From: JBALVT01 sp965262875
Lineage (GTDB): Bacteria; Pseudomonadota; Gammaproteobacteria; Pseudomonadales; Halieaceae
Direction of reading: 5' to 3'
Length of the DNA stretch: 64,000 nt
Assembly (NCBI GenBank): GCA_965262875.1
Contig: OZ253569.1
Location: forward strand, 3,844,001 to 3,908,000
In this document: positions 44,055 through 52,536 of the stretch, one piece after another
Layout of the letters: each line of letters starts with the position of its first letter
Numbering within the stretch: the first letter of the stretch is position 1
Notes under the pieces: generated by a model
The model's input: the letters and a program-made list of their open reading frames with translations, nothing else
Databases searched by the model: none
Told to the model about the DNA's origin: nothing
Program-made: the position numbers and the translations under genes

Positions 44055-44336
44055 CAATTTTACATCATGAGCGCGGCGGGAAGTTTGGGCAGCGCAGTGG
44101 GAGTCGCGCTGCTGTGGATGGCTGTTCCAACCGATACCTCAGCGCGTGCAGCGCTCACCGCCGCAGCTGTTGCCAGCTTTGCCTACGGTGCCTTTATTGA
44201 GTGGCCTGTGCTGAAACGCACGCAAACATCAGGTGATCCCTTGTCCGAACTATCCAAAATCGATACCGGAGTACTCACCCGCAGCTTTGTGATTGCACTA
44301 GTGGTTGGAATTATCACTTGGTGGGTATTGGTTTAA
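44055..44336 (+). pseudogene. 3' half of HExxH membrane-protein gene (5' half at 56511-56842)
   Basis: Reading from the target duplication gives QFYIMSAAGSLGSAVG and continues with hydrophobic helices to the stop at 44336 (FVIALVVGIITWWVLV). It lacks its own start; the frame from 43998 runs into ISL3. Joined to codons 1-108 of the 56842-56511 half (ending ENSLQ) it rebuilds a 201-residue protein without any gap, one target copy being removed. Followed 20 bp later by the aspartic protease gene, its probable operon partner. Confidence 0.85.
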
Positions 44337-44356
44337 AGATCGAATGGGCTACATTA

Positions 44357-44896
44357 ATGTCTAGTGAACAACAAGCAAAAAAGGACGGCAGTCTCAGTAC
44401 CGGTATGACAGTTCTTGCCTGGATTTCATTCATGGCACTGTTCGGATTTTACTTCAGCGACATGTTGGACGAACAAAACAACCCAAACCATAACCTGAGT
44501 ACGCAGTACACCGCTGACCAGTTTCGAGAAGTGACCCTGCAACGGAACCGATACGGCCACTATGTGACAGATGGAAAGCTCAACGGTCAACCCGTGGTAT
44601 TCATGCTGGACACAGGAGCTACCGGAGTGGCTATTCCCGGCCCGATTGCAAAGCAGCTAAAAATTAAGCGCGGTAGCCCGCACGAGGTACAGACCGCCAA
44701 TGGCACAGGAACCGCTTACGCCACTCGTCTTCAAAGTGTGAGTGTCGGTGAAATTGAGCTAGAAAATGTCCCCGCATCCATCGTGCCTGGATACATTTCC
44801 GACGAAATTCTTCTGGGGATGTCATTTCTCAGGCATATAGAGTTCACCCAACGTGGCAATACACTGATTCTCAAACAAGCGATCAACGGACCCTAG
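44357..44896 (+). CDS. Retroviral-type (clan AA) aspartic protease, TIGR02281-like
   Basis: 179 residues from ATG 44357; a GTG at 44318 would overlap the previous gene. One N-terminal membrane helix (TGMTVLAWISFMALFGFYF, about 16-34) is followed by a periplasmic aspartic-protease domain with active site FMLDTGATGVAIP (about 80-92) and a C-terminal ILLGMSFLRHIEF motif. A single DTGA means it should work as a dimer. Confidence 0.85.
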   Translation: MSSEQQAKKDGSLSTGMTVLAWISFMALFGFYFSDMLDEQNNPNHNLSTQYTADQFREVTLQRNRYGHYVTDGKLNGQPVVFMLDTGATGVAIPGPIAKQLKIKRGSPHEVQTANGTGTAYATRLQSVSVGEIELENVPASIVPGYISDEILLGMSFLRHIEFTQRGNTLILKQAINGP

Positions 44897-44968
44897 CCTC
44901 CCGAACACCCAATAGGGCATTGACAGGGATCCAATATCGCGCCCAAAGCTGCATGGTCGCTGGCAGTA

Positions 44969-46363
44969 TTTTCCAATATGAAATGAGCCTGAAGGGAGGG
45001 TGTATTAAGCCCTTATCTTGAGTCGCTCATGGAGTTGCTGAAATAAGTGATCTCGTGCTGAATTTAGTTGTTCAGCGGCCTCATTGTCCGTCATTTCATT
45101 GGCGAATGCATCCAGATTTCTAAAGGTGATTCCCGGCTTTAAATATTGGCTGGGTTTGGCCAGGGAGCGGAATTTCTCATAGGGTGTCATCATGTCGTCG
45201 TAGCGGTATTTCTTCCGCTCCTTGCCCTTCTCATCAATAATGGTGGTGGGGAAATAGCAGGGCCGGTGGAAATTGACGTATCGGTAGACTTGATGGCTAT
45301 TGAGTTCAGTGAAATCCGTGGCGTACTGCTGAGGTATGTGGGTATAGCCATAGAGTTTGCGAATGACCGAGCCATTTTTACTCTCAACCAAACCATTGTC
45401 GTTACTGTGCCGGGGCCGTGATTTGGTAAATTCAATGTGCAACTTGTCCAGAAGCTCAGCAACGGTGTAGTTGATATATTCGCCGCCATTGTCTGCGTGA
45501 AAGCCCCGTATTTTAAAGGGGAAGGCAGCCAGAATCTGCCTGAGGGCTGGCAGCATAAACGCCTCGCTAATACGTTCCAGCGTGACGATGATCTGGAACT
45601 GTGTCACCTCATCCACGGCATTGACGTGGTAGATTCCTTTGCGTTTGTCCTGATCACCTTGATGGACAGAGTCAATGCGGATATAGCCTGGTTGATCGTT
45701 CGGGCAAGGTTTGCGCCGCTGGCCAATAGAGGCGGCCTTAGGTCGTGTCTTTGTCAAGACACAGCGCTGCCTCTGGTAGGTCTTGGAGGCCCGCAGGTTG
45801 TACAGGTGAGAAACCGAAATACCCGCCAGGCGTCGATAGTCGGCTTGGCCAAAGCGCTGATAAGCCCGCTCACAGAGCTTTTTAAGTACCGCGCCGCTGG
45901 GCTGACCATGTCGCTCATCCATACTCGCCAATAGGCGTATATCGGCGTCAGTGTAGGCGCGCTTGAAGCCATTACGCCGAGCTGGTTTCACCGAGACGGT
46001 GCCTGTTTTGACGTATTGGCGTATCAGGCGCCTGGTCTGGGCCAGGGAGTAGCCGGTTACCTTTATCAGGTAGCGGGTGACGGTTCCCCGGTCTGTTTTG
46101 CCAAGCTGTAAGTATCGGTGCTTCACCAGTGCCTTCTGTACCCAGCGATAGCGTTCAGATTTCTCAGTGGCCACGTTGAAGGCTACTTCCTGTGTGCCGT
46201 CGAGAAACTGTTTGATGGCACCCAGGGTATTCAGATGTTCTAAGCTCATGATCGTTTTCATCCGCTGATCATGAACGACTACAAGGACTATTTCAGGCTC
46301 ATTTTATGTTGGAATCAACTTCCGCCACATTCCCGGGTTTCAGGCTCATTTCATATTGGAAAA
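44969..46363 (-). mobile_element. Insertion sequence with rve-type transposase
   Basis: The ends share TTTTCCAATATGAAATGAGC: inward from 44969 and, reverse-complemented, ending at 46363. A variant of the same motif (CCAACATAAAATGAGCC, reversed) lies just inside the right end near 46292-46312 and may be a transposase-binding site. Boundaries are approximate and no clear target duplication was read. Confidence 0.75.
45005..46261 (-). CDS. Integrase-core (rve, IS481-like) transposase
   Basis: 418 residues. The N-terminal helix-turn-helix part (LIKVTGYSLAQTRRLIRQYV) is followed by the DDE core: IRIDSVHQGDQ, RGFHADNGGEYIN and NGLVESKNGSVIRKLYGY supply D, D and E. The C-terminal portion has TPYEKFRSL. 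Intact, so possibly active. Family placement within rve-type ISs is approximate. Confidence 0.85.
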   Translation of the reverse strand: MKTIMSLEHLNTLGAIKQFLDGTQEVAFNVATEKSERYRWVQKALVKHRYLQLGKTDRGTVTRYLIKVTGYSLAQTRRLIRQYVKTGTVSVKPARRNGFKRAYTDADIRLLASMDERHGQPSGAVLKKLCERAYQRFGQADYRRLAGISVSHLYNLRASKTYQRQRCVLTKTRPKAASIGQRRKPCPNDQPGYIRIDSVHQGDQDKRKGIYHVNAVDEVTQFQIIVTLERISEAFMLPALRQILAAFPFKIRGFHADNGGEYINYTVAELLDKLHIEFTKSRPRHSNDNGLVESKNGSVIRKLYGYTHIPQQYATDFTELNSHQVYRYVNFHRPCYFPTTIIDEKGKERKKYRYDDMMTPYEKFRSLAKPSQYLKPGITFRNLDAFANEMTDNEAAEQLNSARDHLFQQLHERLKIRA

Positions 46364-46491
46364 GACTCTGGCTTTACCTACGGTTACAAAAGGCGTACCC
46401 TTGTGCGCAGTCGCCGATTGAGTGCATGTGAAACTAATAAGCGCACGGCAAGACTATTGATGAAACCGATAAATTACAGTGGGATATTATT

Positions 46492-46845
46492 ATGAAAGCG
46501 ATGCATGTTTTTGGTGTACTTCTGACCGCCACATTGATGTTTTCCGTTACAGCTTGTAGCAAAGATGACGTAGATAAGGCGAGCAGCTCCGTGGGCGACG
46601 CAGTCAAAAGCATCGGTGACACAGCTGGCGATATGGCCGATGGCGCTAAAGATGCAGCCGGCGATATGGCGGACAAGGCTGGCGATATGGCCGAAGGCGC
46701 GGTAGACAAAGTTGGCGATATGGCAGATGACGCGATGGATTCGGCTGGCGACATGGCAGATGACGCCATGGACAAAGCTGGCGATATGGCCGATGACGCC
46801 AAAGGCGCTGCTGGCGACGCTATGGATGGGGCAATGGATAAGTAA
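46492..46845 (+). CDS. Repeat-rich small lipoprotein
   Basis: 117 residues. The lipoprotein signal ends LMFSVTACS. From residue ~44 the protein is almost only an 11-residue repeat of the type GDMADDAMDKA, six to seven units with one 7-residue unit (GDMADKA). It is Ala/Asp/Met-rich and lacks aromatic residues. Such periodicity predicts an extended amphipathic helix, as in LEA-like or apolipoprotein-like proteins; the role is unknown. A strong terminator follows. Confidence 0.75.
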   Translation: MKAMHVFGVLLTATLMFSVTACSKDDVDKASSSVGDAVKSIGDTAGDMADGAKDAAGDMADKAGDMAEGAVDKVGDMADDAMDSAGDMADDAMDKAGDMADDAKGAAGDAMDGAMDK

Positions 46846-46859
46846 ATCCTGCCTTTCTT

Positions 46860-46897
46860 CGGGTCGCAGATTTTTTGCGGCCCGTAGTTTCTTTTTT
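46860..46897 (+). terminator. Rho-independent terminator after the repeat lipoprotein
   Basis: CGGGTCGCA pairs with TGCGGCCCG (nine pairs with one G-T wobble) around a short T-rich loop, followed by TAGTTTCTTTTTT. It lies 15 bp after the lipoprotein stop. Confidence 0.7.
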
Positions 46898-46979
46898 CAC
46901 CACGTCAATCGGCACTACCACCTGGTTCACCTGAACCCTTCTCCGGTAACAGCACGTCACGCATGACACCGCTACTTCA

Positions 46980-47504
46980 GTGATACATACCGAGCAAGAA
47001 GATTCTGCCTGGGTATTTGGCTACGGCTCGCTTATCTACAAAGTAGATTTCCCCGTGCTCGAGTCAGAACCTGCAAGTATCTGTGGTTGGGCTCGCCGGT
47101 TCTGGCAGGGTTCTCACGACCACCGCGGCACTCCTGATGCCCCGGGCCGAGTCGTGACTCTCATTCCGTCACCACAATCGATTTGCAAGGGTATGGCCTA
47201 TCGCGTAAGCCGGGATGTGTTCGCACATTTGGACCATCGCGAGAAAAACGGTTACGAGCGTGTGCCTATCGAAATCACTCTGGAACACTCCCTGCGTACG
47301 ATACATGGCGTCACCTATCGCGCTGCGCAGAACAATCATGCGTATCTGGGCCCGGCACCCATGTCTGAACTGGCCACACACATATCCCGTTCTCACGGGC
47401 CCAGCGGTAGCAATACCGATTATCTGCTGCAACTGGCCCAGGCTCTACGAGAAATCGGGGCGCAGGACGAGCATGTTTTCGAACTAGAGGCACTGCTGCC
47501 TTAA
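46980..47504 (+). CDS. Gamma-glutamylcyclotransferase (ChaC-like)
   Basis: 174 residues from GTG 46980. The gamma-glutamylcyclotransferase fold motif VFGYGSLIYK is at residues 12-21, and the catalytic Glu region (LDHREKNGYERVPIEI, about 84-99) is present. ChaC enzymes degrade glutathione to 5-oxoproline and Cys-Gly in the cytoplasm. Monocistronic by appearance. Confidence 0.88.
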   Translation: MIHTEQEDSAWVFGYGSLIYKVDFPVLESEPASICGWARRFWQGSHDHRGTPDAPGRVVTLIPSPQSICKGMAYRVSRDVFAHLDHREKNGYERVPIEITLEHSLRTIHGVTYRAAQNNHAYLGPAPMSELATHISRSHGPSGSNTDYLLQLAQALREIGAQDEHVFELEALLP

Positions 47505-47643
47505 AACGCCGTTACATAGCCCCCGATAACGACCAGTAAGTAACATATTGTTATTTTTCTAGGCCTCTCGCGTCATTCTGATAGCACCCTTATTGCACTA
47601 GTGTGTAGAAGTATTGACAGACTATTTCTAAATGAGGTAATCC

Positions 47644-48768
47644 ATGCAAACTGAATTTTGCAAACAACTGGGCATTGAAGCTCCTATCTTCGCTTTCACC
47701 CATTGTCGTGACGTTGTCGTGGCTGTCAGTAAGGCCGGGGGTATCGGCGTTCTCGGAGCGGTTGGTTTTACCGTGGACCAGCTGAAGGAAGAATTGGATT
47801 GGATTGACGAGCACATCGGCGACCACATCTATGGAGTGGACGTGGCTATTCCGCAAAGGTACGAGGGAATGGAAGAAACGGATCCAGATGCACTCGTTAA
47901 GATGCTGCAGGACGCCATTCCAGAGCAACATCGCAAGTTTACCGAGAAGCTACTAAAAGATTACGGTGTTCCCGAATACCCCGACAACGACGGCGAAGTG
48001 AGCTTGAGCTTTTCTGCGTTACAGGCGCAGGTTCTGGTTGATGAAGCTTTGACTCGAACTAACTGCCGAATGATCGTCAATGCGCTGGGAACTCCCCCCG
48101 CAAATATTGTGGAACAAGTTCACGCATCGGGGCGCTTGATAGGTGCGCTTGCAGGGCGGCTCAAGCATGGAATCAACCACAAAAACGCCGGCCTGGACTT
48201 TGTCGTGTGCCAGGGGTCCGAAGGTGGAGGCCATGCAGGAGAAGTCACCTCAATGGTTCTGTGGCCGCAGATGGTAGACGCGGTAGCACCACTTCCGGTT
48301 TTGGCTGCGGGGGGAATCGGCGATGGCCGCCAGATTATGGCCGCCATGAGCATGGGCGTTTCCGGTGTGTGGTTGGGTTCAATGTGGCTAAACTCGGTAG
48401 AGGCTACCGCCGAGCCGGCACAACGCGAATCCTATATGAGCGCAACGTCGGAGGACACTGTCCGATCCCGCGCCTGGACCGGCAAAACCGCACGAGTGCT
48501 CAAGAACGAATGGACCGAAGCCTGGGAACGCGACGACACTCCCGATCCCCTGCCCATGCCATTACAGGGGTATCTCACTTTCGATGCAGTGCGCCGCACC
48601 CACAAATACGCCGGTAGCGGAGATTGTCAAAAAAGCGCCTTTAACCCTGTGGGCCAGGTAGTCGGGCAAATCAATCAAATTGAATCCTGTCGTGACATTG
48701 TCTTTCGTCTGCTCAATGAATACGGGGATTCCCTGGAGCGAATTAACGCTCTGACACCCCAGGAGTAG
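47644..48768 (+). CDS. Nitronate monooxygenase-type FMN enzyme
   Basis: 374 residues, TIM-barrel FMN enzyme. Visible blocks are IEAPIFAFTHCRDVVVAVSK, AGGIGVLGAVGFT, FVVCQGSEGGGHAGE (phosphate-binding Gly loop, about 186-200), PLPVLAAGGIGDGRQI and GVSGVWLGSMWL. The family oxidises nitronates, but homologs have varied substrates. The last 71 bases are duplicated at 42370-42443. Ancestrally it was probably followed by the 185-aa hypothetical gene now at 41764. Confidence 0.85.
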   Translation: MQTEFCKQLGIEAPIFAFTHCRDVVVAVSKAGGIGVLGAVGFTVDQLKEELDWIDEHIGDHIYGVDVAIPQRYEGMEETDPDALVKMLQDAIPEQHRKFTEKLLKDYGVPEYPDNDGEVSLSFSALQAQVLVDEALTRTNCRMIVNALGTPPANIVEQVHASGRLIGALAGRLKHGINHKNAGLDFVVCQGSEGGGHAGEVTSMVLWPQMVDAVAPLPVLAAGGIGDGRQIMAAMSMGVSGVWLGSMWLNSVEATAEPAQRESYMSATSEDTVRSRAWTGKTARVLKNEWTEAWERDDTPDPLPMPLQGYLTFDAVRRTHKYAGSGDCQKSAFNPVGQVVGQINQIESCRDIVFRLLNEYGDSLERINALTPQE

Positions 48769-48879
48769 CTCCCGAGAGAGCCTGGGCTTAATATGGGCCT
48801 CACTTGAACAAGCAATTGAGTGAGGTCCCAGCCAATGCGCCCAGTTCTGCGCCCAACCCTTTTATTCTTCCTAAAACTC
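48698..48879 (+). repeat. 182-bp repeat, copy B
   Basis: Perfect inverse copy of 42262-42443. It contains the 3' end of the intact nitronate monooxygenase gene and the first 20 codons of the 185-aa hypothetical gene, and is cut at 48879/48880 where an istB relic begins. Confidence 0.95.
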
Positions 48880-49037
48880 GATAATGGCGTTGTCCGAGCT
48901 ACTCAGCAGGGCCGTGGTCATCTTTTCATCTACAAACACAGCCGACCATTCTGCAAAGCTGAGGTTGGTGGTAATGATGATGCTGGATCGCTTGCACCGC
49001 TATCGCGGTTGCCAGATGGGTTTGCCCGTGCCCGGAC
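48880..49037 (-). pseudogene. istB relic, C-terminal side (split by IS21 copy 1)
   Basis: Reverse strand encodes THLATAIAVQAIQ, then after an internal deletion and frame change ITTNLSFAEWSAVFVDEK and MTTALLSSSDNAII, both typical of IstB. It continues the sequence at 52329-52520 across the IS21 insertion. It belongs to a different IS21-type element from the two full copies here. Confidence 0.7.
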
Positions 49038-49326
49038 TGTAGACGCCACTCCAAAACCGCAGCTATTTGCCGAATTTTGAAATAGACGGATCTCGGCGTA
49101 TTAGAATCGGCGCGGTAGAACTGCGGCCCAGTCACACTCAAGAGCGACCAATAAGCAGGCACGATTCAAGCGTAGGGACTATAAGAATAAGTGTCGCTGA
49201 GAACGGTATGACGCCACCACAGATTTGACGGTCAACGCTGGCGCCATACCCAAAAAAAACCGTGCAGGTGCACGACCCGTTAAGTGTTGCACATAATGGG
49301 AATAAATCCAGCCCTCATCGACCTTT

Positions 49327-49752
49327 GTGTCGATGCCATCATCCAGCCGTCTCTACCACTGTTGTCGCTGCTACGCCCAGGTCATCGTCTGTACCCACTG
49401 TGATCGCGGCCAGCGGTATTGCACCGATGGTTGCAGCCAGGAAGCCAGAAAGGAATCCATTAAACGAGCCAGAGCGAAGTACCAGGCCACTGGCCCGGGT
49501 CGCATGAATAATGCCGCTCGCCAACAGCGTTATCGAGAACGGCAACAACAAAAAGTAACGCATCACCGTTCTCTGGCAATAATACTCCGTGATCTACTGC
49601 AAACCGTGCCTGATGAGATCAAAAGGGCCGATATGCCGGGTAAAACTGACGCCACCGTGCGCTGCCATCACTGTGGCGCGGTCTGCGGTCCCTTTTTGCG
49701 CAGTGATTTTCTGCAGAGCAGTCAGTTCAGGCGCAGATTCCGGCGACATTAG
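49327..49752 (+). CDS. IS21 accessory protein with zinc-binding clusters
   Basis: 141 residues. Cys/His clusters YHCCRCYAQVIVCTHC and RCHHCGAVCGPF suggest two zinc-binding sites, with a basic Arg/Gln-rich middle (RQQRYRERQQQK). It precedes istA by 39 bp in both IS21 copies, so it is a standing part of this element. Role unknown; DNA binding is plausible. Confidence 0.7.
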   Translation: MSMPSSSRLYHCCRCYAQVIVCTHCDRGQRYCTDGCSQEARKESIKRARAKYQATGPGRMNNAARQQRYRERQQQKVTHHRSLAIILRDLLQTVPDEIKRADMPGKTDATVRCHHCGAVCGPFLRSDFLQSSQFRRRFRRH

Positions 49753-49791
49753 TGCAGCGGCTGGACAGGAGTCATCAATCGGAGGGCAGTC

Positions 49792-51291
49792 ATGGCCATC
49801 GGCAAAGAAACTGAAGCAAAAATACTGCGCTACCATTTTGTTGAGAAGTGGCGAACGGGCACCATTGCGACCCAGCTTGGCATTCACCACTCAGTGGTTG
49901 ATCGGGTACTGGCACAGGCTGGCCTGCCCAAGGTGGAGCGCACTCGCCGTGCGTCGATCATCGACCCCTATCTGCCCTTTGTCATCGACACCCTGCGGGA
50001 GTTTCCCACACTCACGGCGGCCCGCTTGTATGAAATGGCCCGCCTGCGGGGATACCCCGGTGGCCCCAGCCAGTTTCGCCAGCGTATCAGTGAACTGCGG
50101 CCGCGCAAGCTGCCCGAGGCGTATTTACGCCTAAAAACCCTGCCCGGTGAGCAAGCCCAGGTTGACTGGGGTTCGTTCGGGCATATTCATATCGGCAAGG
50201 CCCGGCGGCCGTTAATGGCGTTTGTGATGGTGCTGAGCTGGTCGCGACAGATCTTCTTGCGCTTTTATCTCAACCAGCAAATGGAGCACTTTTTACGCGG
50301 CCATGTAGCGGCATTCGAGGCCTGGCAAGGATTGCCAAAGGTGCTGCTGTACGACAACCTTAAATCGGCCGTATTGGAGCGCCACGGTGACGCCATCCGC
50401 TTCCACCCCACCTTGCTGGCCTTGTCAGCCCACTATCGCTTCGAACCACGCCCGGTGGCGGTGGCCCGGGGCAATGAAAAGGGCCGGGTAGAAAGAGCGA
50501 TTCGCTATATTCGCGATAATTTCTTTGCCGCTCGTCACTGGCAAACACTGGCCGAACTCAATGCGCAAGCTGAGCACTGGTGCCAGGGTGTGAGTGCTGA
50601 TCGGGCTTGCCCTGAAGAGCGTACGTTGACGGTCAGGGAAGCCTTCTTACAGGAGCAGGTGAGTTTGCCGGATAATCCCTTTGATACCCATGAGAGACAG
50701 CCCGTGCGGGCCGCCAAAACCCCTTATGTTCGCTTCGATCTCAATGATTACTCCATTCCCCATCAATACGTGCACAAGCCATTGAGCGTGAGCGCTGACC
50801 TGGAGCGGCTCCAGATAGTGGAGGGCGATCAATGCATTGCTGAGCATCAGCGCAGCTTTGGCAAAGGGGAGCAAATCGAACAGGAGGCGCATATCAATGC
50901 CCTATGGCTGGAGAAAACCCACGCCAAACTACACCGGGGTCAGGATCGCCTGAGCCATGCTTCGGCGCACGCCCAGACGCTGCTGCAGCAATCGGCACAG
51001 CGTGGACATGTCATTAAAACCACGGTCCGGTTACTCAATCAACTGCTTGATGATTATGGGCGGGACGAGCTGCATGTAGCTCTGGGTGAAGCACTTGATC
51101 GGCAATCACCCTACCCGGAGGCGGTGCAGCACGTTCTTGAGCGCCGCCGTGATGAACAGCACCTGCCGCCACCGCTTGCTGTCGCCGTGCCGGCGAAGGT
51201 CAAACACTACAGCGTCAAGCTGGCTCGGCTTGCCGATTACGACAAGCTCAATGGCACCCGAAGCGAGACAGGAGATGATACCGATGATTGA
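49792..51291 (+). CDS. istA: IstA transposase
   Basis: 499 residues. The N-terminal helix-turn-helix (WRTGTIATQLGIHHSVVDRV) is followed by the rve/DDE core: EQAQVDWGSFGHI, KVLLYDNLKSAV and GNEKGRVERAIRYIRDN. The C-terminal beta-barrel contains VRFDLNDYSIPHQYV. Intact. It overlaps istB by 8 bases. Confidence 0.95.
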   Translation: MAIGKETEAKILRYHFVEKWRTGTIATQLGIHHSVVDRVLAQAGLPKVERTRRASIIDPYLPFVIDTLREFPTLTAARLYEMARLRGYPGGPSQFRQRISELRPRKLPEAYLRLKTLPGEQAQVDWGSFGHIHIGKARRPLMAFVMVLSWSRQIFLRFYLNQQMEHFLRGHVAAFEAWQGLPKVLLYDNLKSAVLERHGDAIRFHPTLLALSAHYRFEPRPVAVARGNEKGRVERAIRYIRDNFFAARHWQTLAELNAQAEHWCQGVSADRACPEERTLTVREAFLQEQVSLPDNPFDTHERQPVRAAKTPYVRFDLNDYSIPHQYVHKPLSVSADLERLQIVEGDQCIAEHQRSFGKGEQIEQEAHINALWLEKTHAKLHRGQDRLSHASAHAQTLLQQSAQRGHVIKTTVRLLNQLLDDYGRDELHVALGEALDRQSPYPEAVQHVLERRRDEQHLPPPLAVAVPAKVKHYSVKLARLADYDKLNGTRSETGDDTDD

Positions 51292-52045
51292 TATCGAGCA
51301 ACTCAAACAGCAGGCACTTGAACTGAAGCTCCACGGCGTGCTGGCGCACTGGGGCGAGATCACCGACGAGCAATACCCCTGGCGGGCACAGCTCATCGCC
51401 TGGGAGCTTGCCGAGCGCAAACAGCGCTCACTCGAACGGCGCCTGAGCAGCGCCAGGCTGGGCCGGTTCAAACCGATGAGTGAGTTTGACTGGCAGTGGC
51501 CAAGCGCTATCGACCCACAAGCGATTCATGCCCTGATGCAACTGGGTTTTATGGACACGGCCAGCAATATTATCCTGCTGGGCAGCAACGGCGTGGGCAA
51601 ATCGATGATCGCCCAGAACCTGGGGTATAACGCTGTCATGCACGGCTATACGGCGCTGTTTACCACCGCAGCGGCGATGCTCAACGACCTGGCAGGTCAG
51701 GATGGCGCCAATGCCCTGCAGCGTCGATTGAAACACTACGCCAGGCCCGCCTTGCTGGTAATTGATGAAGTGGGCTACCTCTCCTACAGCAATCGTCATG
51801 CTGACTTGCTGTTTGAAATCATCAACCGGCGCTATGAGAAATGTTCAACTTTGGTGACAACGAACCGTCCGTTTGGCGAGTGGAATGACGTGTTCCCCAA
51901 TGCCGCGTGTGTGGTCTCCCTGATTGACCGTTTAGTCCATCACAGCGAGGTCATCGCCATTGAGGGTGAGTCGTACCGCATGAAGGAAGCGCAGGAGTGT
52001 GCGTCGAAGCGGCGCGAGACCAAAAAGCGAGGAAAGGCTAAATGA
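51284..52045 (+). CDS. istB: IstB ATPase
   Basis: 253 residues from ATG 51284; 51275 is an alternative start. AAA+ helper ATPase that selects the target with IstA. Walker A is LLGSNGVGKS, Walker B is LLVIDEVGYL, and sensor STLVTTNRPFGEW follows. Translation is coupled to istA upstream and to the 63-aa ORF downstream (ATGA). Confidence 0.94.
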   Translation: MIDIEQLKQQALELKLHGVLAHWGEITDEQYPWRAQLIAWELAERKQRSLERRLSSARLGRFKPMSEFDWQWPSAIDPQAIHALMQLGFMDTASNIILLGSNGVGKSMIAQNLGYNAVMHGYTALFTTAAAMLNDLAGQDGANALQRRLKHYARPALLVIDEVGYLSYSNRHADLLFEIINRRYEKCSTLVTTNRPFGEWNDVFPNAACVVSLIDRLVHHSEVIAIEGESYRMKEAQECASKRRETKKRGKAK

Positions 52046-52233
52046 AAACCTTAAAAATCACAACCTACTGGACGGCTGAACAAGCCGATTGTATTTATCA
52101 GCTGCTCGGCGACCTGAGATCGGTACTGTGGGATCACTATGGTGATGAGATTGCGCAACTGTACGAGGAGATCCGGATTGAGCAACAAGAGTACACAGAC
52201 AGTGTCGAGGTAAATCATGAGCTGCCGTTCTAG
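52042..52233 (+). CDS. Small IS21-associated protein
   Basis: 63 residues, acidic, starting at an ATGA overlap with istB. It contains YWTAEQADCIYQLLGDLRSV. It has no known domain, but the same gene follows istB in copy 2, so it is carried by the element. Confidence 0.6.
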   Translation: MKTLKITTYWTAEQADCIYQLLGDLRSVLWDHYGDEIAQLYEEIRIEQQEYTDSVEVNHELPF

Positions 52234-52328
52234 CCTGTGATCGATTGGAGTTAAGCCGGATCACTGTCGCCTCTTTGTCGTTCTTTTATTCTGCGGCAAA
52301 TAACTGCGGGTTTACTGTGGCGCTAACA

Positions 52329-52520
52329 CCGGACCACCCACAAGCACCACATTCTGGGCATCTTCCAGGAACTGGCACCGGTGCAGTGATTTGACCAGGG
52401 CCTCATCCACAGTGCTCTGCCCGAAGTCGAAGCCAGTCAGATCCCGGTAGACCAGGATATCGACCATCTCCCGGTCACCGCCGGGGCGCTTTAGCAAGCG
52501 GGAGCGCAATTGCCTGAAGC
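52329..52520 (-). pseudogene. istB relic, N-terminal side (split by IS21 copy 1)
   Basis: Reverse strand encodes YRDLTGFDFGQSTVDEALVK and EDAQNVVLVGGP, the sequence leading into Walker A of IstB. The next residues (GTGK-THLATAIA) are found across the IS at 49037. No start codon is retained, and a one-base deletion also affects the rejoined Walker A region. Confidence 0.75.
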
Positions 52521-52536
52521 TGTCGGGCTACAGAAA

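Larger units (their letters stand above)
49038..52328 (+). mobile_element. IS21-family element, copy 1 (complete)
   Basis: 3291 bp. The left end TGTAGACGCCACTCC... and the right end (...GTGGCGCTAACA) are imperfect inverted repeats sharing CGCAGCTATTTGCCG / CGGCAAATAACTGCG. A 6-bp target duplication CCGGAC flanks it (49032-49037 and 52329-52334). Four genes: a zinc-ribbon ORF, istA, istB and a 63-aa ORF. It interrupts an older istB gene within its Walker A codons. Confidence 0.93.

Noticed and set aside
43998..44336. Reading 43998 as the true start of a 112-aa gene
   Set aside because: The first 19 codons are ISL3 end sequence; the protein proper begins at the target duplication and continues the half at 56511-56842.
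49589..50134. 181-codon open frame in IS21, also at 61460-62005
   Set aside because: Overlaps the zinc-ribbon ORF and istA in another frame; Cys/Arg/Ser-rich shadow, and repeated only because the IS is repeated.
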